Assembly: GCA_937998045.1 (NCBI GenBank)
Contig: CALKVG010000011.1
Location: forward strand, 1-15,463
Direction of reading: 5' to 3'
DNA length: 15,463 nt
Origin: an uncultured Myxococcales bacterium
GTDB lineage: Bacteria > Myxococcota_A > Polyangia > Polyangiales > Polyangiaceae
The position numbers and the translations under genes were made by a program. Below the pieces are notes generated by a model. It had not been told where the DNA came from. It saw only the letters and a list, made by a program, of their open reading frames with translations, and did not search any database. Positions within the stretch are counted from its first letter, which is position 1. Each line of letters begins with the position of its first letter. Shown piece by piece: positions 1-5,527 of this stretch.

Positions 1-28
1 CGGACAAAACGAGAAACGCCTTGCGCAT
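1..28 (-). CDS. Possible 5' end of a leftward secreted-protein gene (partial, runs off the window)
   Basis: On the minus strand an ATG at 28-26 opens a frame reading MRKAFLVLS to the window edge. Two basic residues followed by hydrophobic ones look like the start of a signal peptide. Only nine codons are visible and no clear Shine-Dalgarno precedes them, so the call rests on the N-terminal pattern alone. It would be divergent from the lipoprotein gene at 296, leaving about 267 bp of shared upstream DNA. The alternative is that a plus-strand gene ends here: the frame from base 3 stops at 42-44 (TAG). Neither can be settled from the visible bases. Confidence 0.3.
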
Positions 29-80
29 CGGGCCGATGCTCTAGCAAGGGGACCGCACCACGTCCCCCACCACCCCGCGG

Positions 81-108
81 GTTCACGAACTCGTTGCACG
101 AATTCGTG
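81..108. promoter_or_regulatory. Operator-like cluster of inverted repeats around CACGAATTCGTG
   Basis: Bases 97-108 form the perfect 12-bp palindrome CACGAATTCGTG. Just upstream, 81-90 read GTTCACGAAC, an inverted repeat GTTC/GAAC with a 2-bp spacer. The hexamer CACGAA occurs at 84-89 and again at 97-102, 13 bp apart, slightly more than one helical turn. Dyads repeated in this way before a gene are a common form of dimeric-repressor operator. No known operator is recognised, so the regulatory role is inference. Confidence 0.35.
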
Positions 109-130
109 GCTCGTCGGCGCTCTTTGCCCG

Positions 131-144
131 GCGGGTTAACCCGC
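131..144. promoter_or_regulatory. Perfect 14-bp palindrome GCGGGTTAACCCGC
   Basis: Bases 131-144 are a perfect palindrome centred on TTAA, able to act as a dimer-binding site or as a 5-bp GC stem with a TTAA loop. There is no T-tract on either side, so a classical terminator is unlikely. It lies 23 bp after the palindrome at 97-108, in the same gene-free spacer. I do not recognise it as the site of a known regulator. Confidence 0.35.
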
Positions 145-295
145 GTACGATCGGGCACTTGCGGCGGAGGAAGCTCGAGCGTACTGCGCTGGCGCCCTTT
201 CCCCGCGGCGCGTTCGAATGATTCGTCGGCCTCGTTCGTCCAACTCGACAGAAACCCACCCCACCCCGCGGGAGACACGCGGAGGGAAGAAAGCC

Positions 296-637
296 ATGCG
301 CTTCTATCACTCGACGATGCTTGCGACGGTTCTTGCGACACTCTCTGCCACGGGCTGCTACGTGCAGGCCCGAGCGGTTCCGCCTCCTCCTCCCGAAGGG
401 GAAGTGGTGGTCGAATCGGAGCCCCCGCCCCCTCCCCCTCCCGAAACCGAAGTGGTTCCCGCGTCGCCTGGCGTCGAATACGTCTGGGTGGGCGGGTACC
501 ACCGGTGGGACGGCCGCCGGTACGTTTGGGTGCGTGGGCGCTACGAGCACCGCCCGCACGTGAACGCGCGGTGGGAGGGGGCCCACTGGGAAGCACGCGG
601 CCGCGGGCGCGTCTGGGTCGAGGGCCGCTGGAGGTAG
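296..637 (+). CDS. Small lipoprotein with YXWGXW-type repeats
   Basis: The product has 113 residues. It starts with a lipoprotein signal peptide: a short basic start, a hydrophobic stretch at residues 8-19 and a lipobox ending Ala-Thr-Gly-Cys21, so Cys21 should be lipidated after export. A linker rich in Pro, Glu and Val (about 28-58) follows, with runs of five and seven prolines. The C-terminal half repeats an aromatic/glycine motif: YVWVGGY (62-68), YVWVRGRY (76-83), W93, and VWVEGRW (106-112). This matches the YXWGXW/WXXGXW repeat found in envelope proteins, common in myxobacteria; its function is unknown. I chose the ATG at 296 because GGAGGG lies ten bases upstream and the signal peptide follows directly. 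The longer frame from 218 would add a basic extension that spoils the signal. Confidence 0.82.
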   Translation: MRFYHSTMLATVLATLSATGCYVQARAVPPPPPEGEVVVESEPPPPPPPETEVVPASPGVEYVWVGGYHRWDGRRYVWVRGRYEHRPHVNARWEGAHWEARGRGRVWVEGRWR

Positions 638-641
638 TTTC

Positions 642-674
642 CCGAGTCGCGGGCCGAACGCGAACGCGACTCGG
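642..674. terminator. Bidirectional hairpin between convergent lipoprotein and GST genes
   Basis: CCGAGTCGCG (642-651) and CGCGACTCGG (665-674) form a perfect 10-bp stem around a 13-base loop. It fills almost the whole 38-bp gap between the lipoprotein stop (635-637) and the GST stop (676-678), so it could end transcripts from both sides. Neither strand has a proper T-tract, so intrinsic termination would be imperfect; it may instead protect 3' ends or help Rho-dependent ending. Confidence 0.6.
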
Positions 675-675
675 T

Positions 676-1290
676 CTACGCGTGGACTTTCTTCCAGGCT
701 GACCGCTCGCTGATCCTCGCCATCCACGCCGCCACGTCCGCGAACCGGCCGAGGTCGATGCCGAGCATCGGCGCTGCGGCGAGTGTGGGCGCAACGGCGA
801 TCTCCGCGAGAGAAAAACGGTCGGCCAGGTAGGGCCGCCCGGCGAGGCGCTTCGCCATTGCGCCCAGCGAGCGATCGACCTCTGCGCGCGCGTCGTCGAC
901 GAGCTGGGGAATGCGCTTCTCGGGGGGAAGGCGGATCGTATGCGCGAAAATGCGCGCGACGTTCGGCGAGAGATGCGCGCAGTTCATGTACATCCAGCGA
1001 GCAATCTCGCCCGTATCACGGGGCGACTGCCCCCCGAGCTTCTTGTCCGGATGCAGCGCCGCCACGTACTCGAGGATCGCGTTCGACTCCCAGAGCAAGA
1101 AGTCACCGTCGACGAGCGTCGGAACTCGACCGGTCGGGTTCAACGCGAGATACGCCGGCGAACGGTGCTCGCCGGACATGAGGTCGACGGGGACGAACTC
1201 GTACGCGACCCCGTGCTCCTCGAGCGCGAACCTCGCTCGACGAGTGTTGGGGGACATCGGGAAGCCGTGGAGCTTGAGCATGAGGCGCAT
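676..1290 (-). CDS. Glutathione S-transferase family protein
   Basis: This is a 204-residue cytosolic GST of usual length. The thioredoxin-like N-terminal domain (about 4-80) has a beta strand ending in LHGFPMSPN, with Ser13 in the position of the catalytic Ser/Cys that activates glutathione. It also has the cis-proline loop GRVPTL (Val56-Pro57) and the glutamate-serine pair Glu68-Ser69 that holds the gamma-glutamyl group. The rest (about 90-204) is the all-helical substrate domain, including LADRFSLAEIAVAP, the conserved Asp-bearing helix cap of GSTs. The likely role is conjugation or reduction of electrophiles; the substrate is unknown. The start could be Met1 (1290) or Met4 (1281), and the upstream Shine-Dalgarno is weak. 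It lies 54 bp downstream of the tandem-HTH regulator on the same strand and may be co-transcribed with it. Confidence 0.93.
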   Translation of the reverse strand: MRLMLKLHGFPMSPNTRRARFALEEHGVAYEFVPVDLMSGEHRSPAYLALNPTGRVPTLVDGDFLLWESNAILEYVAALHPDKKLGGQSPRDTGEIARWMYMNCAHLSPNVARIFAHTIRLPPEKRIPQLVDDARAEVDRSLGAMAKRLAGRPYLADRFSLAEIAVAPTLAAAPMLGIDLGRFADVAAWMARISERSAWKKVHA

Positions 1291-1344
1291 CTTCGCGCGC
1301 CTCGGCTCGGTCGAACAGCGCTCGATCGGATGCGGACCGGATCG

Positions 1345-2103
1345 CTACCGCTCATCGGCTGCCTCGAAACAGCCGATCTCGCCGGCGCATCGGACGAGCG
1401 CATACCGCCCGCTCAGACGCAGCGCCGCAAAGATCGAGTGCACCTGGCCGGCCACGGTGAGAACCGACGTCCCCCTCGACTGGGCGATCTCCAATCGGGA
1501 GAGTCCCTCGACGAAGAGAGAGGCGACCTCTTGCTCGGCGGGGGTGAGGACCCGCGCGCGGCTCATGTCCGGGCGTCGAACGCTGAGCACCGCGTACACG
1601 CTGCCGTCGCACTCGAACCGCGCGCTCCTCGCGCCTTGACCGGCCAGCCCGGCGGCGTGCTCGGCGGCGACGATGAGCGGCAACGGCACCGGCGCGCCGT
1701 GCACGCCGAGCTTTCGCAAGGCGCTCATGCAGCGGTGAGAGGCCGTGGACGGGGCGATGGCGAGGTCGGCGGCGATGGCTTTCTGCTGTTCGCCGCAGAG
1801 GACTCGGACCACGACAGCCGCCTCGGTCGGCGTGAGCGGCGCGCGCTCGCCGGGGGCCGCAGGGCGCGCGACGAGGTACGTGCGATCGCCCAACGCGAAG
1901 GCGCCGGCCATTCTCCACGCACCACGCGCGAAGTCGTGCCAGGCCTCCGCGAGGATGGCCGACCCGGTGCTCGCGGCGTCGGCTTGAGCCGCGGCCCAGC
2001 GAACGATGGCCGGCATTCCGCGTGGCAAGAGCGCCTCGCCCTCGGACCGAGCCGGTTCGAGGACCGGGGCCGGACCCGTGTGACGTTGTGTGAGCATGGC
2101 CAC
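1345..2103 (-). CDS. Transcriptional regulator with two LuxR-type helix-turn-helix domains
   Basis: The product has 252 residues and two LuxR/GerE-type DNA-binding segments. The first (about 90-134) runs from LTPTEAAVV through the KAIAADLAIAPSTASHR core to LRKLGV. The second (about 186-233) runs from LTPAEQEVA through LEIAQSRGTSVLTVAGQ to ALRL. Each is preceded by a similar strand-rich segment (about 67-88 and 161-183), so the protein looks like a duplicated module. No response-regulator receiver domain or autoinducer-binding domain is visible. The annotated start is a GTG at 2103 and an ATG two codons later (2097) is equally possible; neither has a good Shine-Dalgarno. It lies 54 bp upstream of the GST gene on the same strand, so GST is a plausible target, and a dyad (2167-2189) lies upstream of it. 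Confidence 0.82.
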   Translation of the reverse strand: MAMLTQRHTGPAPVLEPARSEGEALLPRGMPAIVRWAAAQADAASTGSAILAEAWHDFARGAWRMAGAFALGDRTYLVARPAAPGERAPLTPTEAAVVVRVLCGEQQKAIAADLAIAPSTASHRCMSALRKLGVHGAPVPLPLIVAAEHAAGLAGQGARSARFECDGSVYAVLSVRRPDMSRARVLTPAEQEVASLFVEGLSRLEIAQSRGTSVLTVAGQVHSIFAALRLSGRYALVRCAGEIGCFEAADER

Positions 2104-2166
2104 GCGAAGTGCATGCGGCAGACCATGCGCGAGGAGTGGGAAACGCTTGCTCTTCTGCGCCTCCTA

Positions 2167-2189
2167 CCGTCAAAAAAAATTGACAGGTG
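2167..2189. promoter_or_regulatory. Dyad GTCAA-A6-TTGAC upstream of the tandem-HTH regulator
   Basis: GTCAA (2170-2174) and TTGAC (2181-2185) flank six adenines. Outer ACC (2167-2169) and GGT (2187-2189) extend the symmetry with one extra base. It lies about 65 bp before the start of the leftward regulator gene, in the 133-bp gap after the sigma-54 activator gene. The A-tract stands out in GC-rich DNA. The arms also read as back-to-back TTGAC -35 boxes, TTGACG leftward and TTGACA rightward, but I found no good -10 for either. An autoregulatory operator is the simplest reading; a terminator is unlikely because the stem is only 5 bp. Confidence 0.35.
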
Positions 2190-2236
2190 ACTTCTGGAGT
2201 AGACGCTATCGCGCGCCACGCTCCGCTCCCGGCCTA

Positions 2237-3751
2237 CTACGTCGTGCGATCGCGCGTGAGGCCGTACGCTTTGATGAGGTTGTGCAGGTGCGCCCGCGTC
2301 AGGTCGAGCGCGCGGGCGGCCGCCGTCACGTTCCAGTCGGCAACCTCCAGGGCGCGCTGTACGAGGCCGGCCTGGAAGCGACGGGTCTCCTCGTGGAACG
2401 TGAGCTCCGGGCGGCCGTTGGCGGGCGATGGCGACGGAACGCGGAATACGTGGGCGGCCTCGATCGCGCTCGCCTCCTCCGCGGCGGCCCGAATGGCCGC
2501 GGCCTGGACTGCGTTGCTCAGCTCGCGCACATTCCCGGACCACGGCGCCGACTCGATCGCGCGAACGGCCCCCGGAGAGAACTCGAGAGCCTTCAGCCCG
2601 TGCTCCCGCTGAGCGCGTTCGCATAGCGAGCGGGCCAGCAGCGCGATGTCCTCACGCCGTTCGCTGAGGCCGGGCATCCGGATCGTGAGGACGTTCAGGC
2701 GGTAGAAGAGGTCCCCACGGAACCGGCGCTCGTCGACCGAAGCCTGCAGATTGGCGTTCGTCGCCGCCACGATGCGCACGTCGGCGCGGAGCGCGCTGGA
2801 CGAGCCGACCGGAAAATACGTCTTGGTCTGGAGGAACTGGAGGAGCTTGGCCTGGGCCTTGTCCGACAGCTCCCCGATCTCGTCGAGAAACAGGGTGCCG
2901 CCTGCGGCCGTCCCGACGAAGCCCTTGCTCGGCTTGGCGTCGGTGAATGCGCCGCGGACCGCGCCGAACAGCGCGCTTTCGATGAGGGCCTCGGGGATGG
3001 CGGCGCAGTTGACCTCGAGGAAGGGGCGAGCACGGCGAGGGCCGTTGTCGTGGATCACGCGGGCGAGTTGCGTCTTCCCGCTGCCCGTCTCGCCCGTGAT
3101 GAGCACCGCGACGTCGAGCGGTGCGATGAGCTCCAGCTCGCGCAGCACGGCGGCCAGGGCCTCGCTCCGACCGATCACGCCATCGAGCTGCATTCGTTTG
3201 CGAAACTTGGCCACGTGGTCCGGATGGGGACGCCGCGACCGGGTGAAGAGGCTCTCGACCAGAGGCGCAAGGTGACGAGCCAGCGTCTTCGCGCGATCCA
3301 CTTCCTCGTCGGAGAACGCGCCGCCGGTGCGCCGGCCCTGCAAGTAAAGGACTCCTATGGGTGTCTTCAGGCCGATCGGAACGCAAAGAACGGCTTCGAT
3401 CTTGGAAGACTGGACGCTCTTTCGGTCGCGGAAGCGCGGATCGAGCAGCGCCGACGGGCAGACGATGGCTTCGCCGTGGGCGAGCGCTTCGGCGATGATC
3501 CCTCGCGAAACGATGGCGCGGATCGTCTCGACCTGTTCGTCCGAGCAGCCGGCTGTGCGCCACCACGTGGGGCCTTCCTGTTCGTCCGAGACTTCGAGGT
3601 AGGCCTGCTCGGCGCTGAGCACGTGGACGATGAGCCGCAGCGCCTCCTCGAGAAATGCCCCGGGTTCCTCGCGGCCATTGAGGTTGAGAAGGCCGAGATA
3701 CAGGTCTCGTTCGAGCCGTATGCGCTCGTGGTCCGGGATCGGATCGCCCAT
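2237..3751 (-). CDS. Sigma-54-dependent activator with GAF sensor domain and GAFTDA variant loop
   Basis: This bacterial enhancer-binding protein has 504 residues from the Met at 3751. Numbered from the longer possible start at 3793, a GAF-type sensor domain lies at about 45-185. The AAA+ domain (about 204-435) has Walker A GETGSGKT (234-241), loop GAFTDA (281-286), Walker B LFLDEIGEL (301-309), the arginine-finger region FRGDLFYRLNV and the WSGNVREL motif (418-425). A Fis-type HTH (about 488-511) ends the protein. The family hydrolyses ATP to open sigma-54 promoters; the GAFTGA loop contacts sigma-54, and here its second Gly is Asp. The 3751 start is preferred for an AGGG seven bases upstream (3759-3762). 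The kinase gene stops 75 bp upstream on the same strand, so the two are probably co-transcribed and may work together. The GAF ligand is unknown. Confidence 0.93.
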   Translation of the reverse strand: MGDPIPDHERIRLERDLYLGLLNLNGREEPGAFLEEALRLIVHVLSAEQAYLEVSDEQEGPTWWRTAGCSDEQVETIRAIVSRGIIAEALAHGEAIVCPSALLDPRFRDRKSVQSSKIEAVLCVPIGLKTPIGVLYLQGRRTGGAFSDEEVDRAKTLARHLAPLVESLFTRSRRPHPDHVAKFRKRMQLDGVIGRSEALAAVLRELELIAPLDVAVLITGETGSGKTQLARVIHDNGPRRARPFLEVNCAAIPEALIESALFGAVRGAFTDAKPSKGFVGTAAGGTLFLDEIGELSDKAQAKLLQFLQTKTYFPVGSSSALRADVRIVAATNANLQASVDERRFRGDLFYRLNVLTIRMPGLSERREDIALLARSLCERAQREHGLKALEFSPGAVRAIESAPWSGNVRELSNAVQAAAIRAAAEEASAIEAAHVFRVPSPSPANGRPELTFHEETRRFQAGLVQRALEVADWNVTAAARALDLTRAHLHNLIKAYGLTRDRTT

Positions 3752-3826
3752 GCCTTCGCCCTGGTGCCCGATGCCCAGGCACCAGCTCCGCATGCTACCG
3801 GTGGCGCCGGGGGGCGCAAGACGCCG

Positions 3827-5269
3827 TCAGGACCCCCGTTTGGTCGATGAAGCGTCACTGGGGGGGATCGACTGCCGAGCGCTTCGCCCTGCGGCACGGA
3901 GCCTCTCGTCGAGCTCCAGGAAGCGGTCGGCCAGCGCCCTCACGAAGCCGCCCACCCAGGAGTTCAACCCGACCGCGTTGGCCAGGACTCGCGGCGTGAC
4001 GACGATGAGGACGGCGTCGGTCACGGCCTTCACGCTGGCCGTCCGCGGCCGGTCGGTGAAGATGGCGGTCTCACCGAAGACGTCGCCCGGGCCCATCGAC
4101 CGCAGCTCGACCTCCGTGGACTCCTCCACGCGATACGCCACGAAGCGCCCCTCGACGATGACGTACGCCGCGTCGGCGGGATCGCCCTCGGTGACGACGA
4201 CGGTACCGGAGGGGACGCGAAGGCGCGGCAAGTCCCAGGCGCCGCGCTGGAACGACTCCACCTCGCTCTGCAGCTCCTGCACGGACACGTAGCGGTCCGC
4301 GGGATCGTACGCCAGCGCCCGGAGCGCGATCCTCGCGAGCTCGGGGGGCACGCGACCGCGGCCGACCACTTGCTCCGGCGGAGGGATGGGAGGGGGCGGC
4401 TTGCGCATCCAGATGGCGCGAACGATCTCCGGAGAGAGCGGGGGCTGGCCGGTGAGCATCTGGTACAGAGTCGCCCCCAGCGCGAAGACGTCGGTTCGTT
4501 GATCGAGCTTGTCGTGCAGGCCGTGGAGCTGCTCCGGCGCCATGTAACACGCCGTGCCGAACAGCGAGCCCGGGGGATCGAGCTCCGATTCGGCGCCGTC
4601 GCTGCTCAAGCGCACGCGAGGACCGTCGCGACCGGCGCGCGACGCCCGGACCCGCGCGATGCCCCAGTCGAGCACGTACACCTGCCCGAAGTCGCTGATC
4701 ATGACGTTGGTGGGCTTGAGGTCGCGGTGGATGACGTCTCGGCTGTGCGCGAACGATACGGCATCGCACACTTTCACGAAGACTTGGAGGAACTTGGCCA
4801 GATGAGCGGCCTCGAGCCGCGCCTCGCCCCGGCGGTTCAACGCGTCCTCGAGCGTCTCGCCCTGGACCAACTTCATGCACAGAAACTGGCGGCCCTGACT
4901 GTCCGTGCCGTGCTCGTAGACCGGAACGATGTTCGGATGCTCCAGCTGGCCGTTGATGCGCGCTTCCTGGACGAAACGTTCGATCTCCGAGGGATCGACG
5001 AGCTCCGGGTTGAGGATCTTGACGGCCACGTCGCGGAGCAGATCGCGGTCGAAGGCCCGGATGACGACGCTCGTGCCGCGCCCGAGAACCCCCCGGGGCA
5101 AGAACCTCTCGTGTTCGAAGGAGAAATCCGGCTCGGACGCGGGTTGATGCGACGGCGCGCCTTCCGCCGAGGGCGATCGGCTGATGGGGCGCTGCACCGA
5201 CGCGCTGGGGACGTCGGCGTCGAGATCGGAGGGAGGTGACGGGGATCGGTCGTCCGGACAGGCGGACAT
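3827..5269 (-). CDS. Ser/Thr protein kinase with C-terminal cyclic-nucleotide-binding domain
   Basis: The product has 480 residues from the ATG at 5269. After a Pro/Ser-rich N-terminus (1-50) comes a complete Hanks-type kinase domain (about 55-340). It has glycine loop GRGTSVV, Lys84 in VAVKIL, catalytic HRDLKPTN (Asp183), DWG (201-203) in place of DFG, APE in CYMAPEQL, and TDVFALGATL. All catalytic residues are present, so it should be active. A CRP/PKA-R-like domain follows (about 346-433), with FGETAIFTDRPRTAS as the phosphate-binding cassette, keeping the Glu and Arg expected for cNMP binding. No transmembrane segment is seen, so it is probably cytoplasmic. Upstream in-frame starts (5275 and 5395) are possible; I stop at 5269 because the extra residues look non-conserved. 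It precedes the GAF/sigma-54 activator gene by 75 bp, making that protein a natural substrate candidate. Confidence 0.92.
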   Translation of the reverse strand: MSACPDDRSPSPPSDLDADVPSASVQRPISRSPSAEGAPSHQPASEPDFSFEHERFLPRGVLGRGTSVVIRAFDRDLLRDVAVKILNPELVDPSEIERFVQEARINGQLEHPNIVPVYEHGTDSQGRQFLCMKLVQGETLEDALNRRGEARLEAAHLAKFLQVFVKVCDAVSFAHSRDVIHRDLKPTNVMISDFGQVYVLDWGIARVRASRAGRDGPRVRLSSDGAESELDPPGSLFGTACYMAPEQLHGLHDKLDQRTDVFALGATLYQMLTGQPPLSPEIVRAIWMRKPPPPIPPPEQVVGRGRVPPELARIALRALAYDPADRYVSVQELQSEVESFQRGAWDLPRLRVPSGTVVVTEGDPADAAYVIVEGRFVAYRVEESTEVELRSMGPGDVFGETAIFTDRPRTASVKAVTDAVLIVVTPRVLANAVGLNSWVGGFVRALADRFLELDERLRAAGRSARQSIPPSDASSTKRGS

Positions 5270-5523
5270 GTACATCGGACACCATAGAGGCCGCCAGCCG
5301 TCAAGTTGGGGCCTCGTGATTGTGCGACGGCAGGCAACGCTCGAGAACCGCCCGAGGTCGCGCGCGAGATGCTTTCGACCGCACGCGGTACACAAAAGGC
5401 GAATCGCGCCGGGCCAGCCTACCGCGATGCGCTAATCGTGATACCGTCGCTCGCGTCCGCAGGTCGCGAGCGTGGTTTGGCCATGGCCCGCCCTGCGAAT
5501 CGCGGGGCGACAGGAGCCGGGCC
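5270..5523. promoter_or_regulatory. Divergent spacer between kinase gene and P450 cassette
   Basis: This 254-bp gene-free stretch separates the leftward kinase gene from the rightward P450 gene, so both promoters should lie here. I looked for -24/-12 (GG-N10-GC) and -35/-10 pairs on both strands and found none convincing. A TTGACG occurs on the minus strand at about 5300 without a good partner. The rightward end holds the hairpin and Shine-Dalgarno described at 5481-5527. Confidence 0.5.
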
Positions 5524-5527
5524 ATGG
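5481..5527 (+). promoter_or_regulatory. 5'-leader hairpin enclosing the P450 Shine-Dalgarno and start codon
   Basis: CCATGGCCCG (5481-5490) pairs perfectly with CGGGCCATGG (5518-5527), ten Watson-Crick pairs that bury the P450 ATG (5524-5526). Stacked directly on it, 5491-5497 pair with 5501-5507 (seven pairs, one G-U) around a 3-base loop. The leftover bulge 5508-5517 holds the Shine-Dalgarno AGGAG (5512-5516). The fold would block initiation when closed. Whether it is a thermosensor, a protein-binding site or a translational brake cannot be told from sequence. CCATGG is itself palindromic, so part of the match comes for free. Confidence 0.5.

Larger units (their letters stand above)
29..295. 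other. Spacer with two perfect palindromes, upstream of the lipoprotein gene
   Basis: No convincing gene lies here. The open frames on both strands lack family motifs and look like high-GC shadows. The stretch holds two perfect palindromes (97-108 and 131-144, listed separately) and a purine-rich Shine-Dalgarno (GGAGGG, 281-286) ten bases before the ATG at 296. I could not pick out a convincing -35/-10 pair. If the partial frame at 1-28 is real, this is a divergent promoter region. Confidence 0.5.

Noticed and set aside
83..727. Open frames on both strands across the first 700 bases (94-702 plus, 83-727 minus)
   Set aside because: Composition is low-complexity Arg/Pro/Ser. They conflict with the lipoprotein gene, which has a Shine-Dalgarno, signal peptide and repeats, and with the GST 3' end.
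2170..2185. Intrinsic terminator for the sigma-54 activator gene (T8 run on the minus strand)
   Set aside because: The stem is only 5 bp and the T-run is in the loop rather than after a GC stem.
940..2190. Rightward open frame of 416 codons across the GST and LuxR-type genes
   Set aside because: It crosses two well-supported leftward genes and their spacer and shows no domain.
5320..5523. N-terminal extension of the P450 from the ATG at 5320
   Set aside because: The 68 extra residues are Arg-rich with no P450 similarity, and a good Shine-Dalgarno precedes the ATG at 5524.
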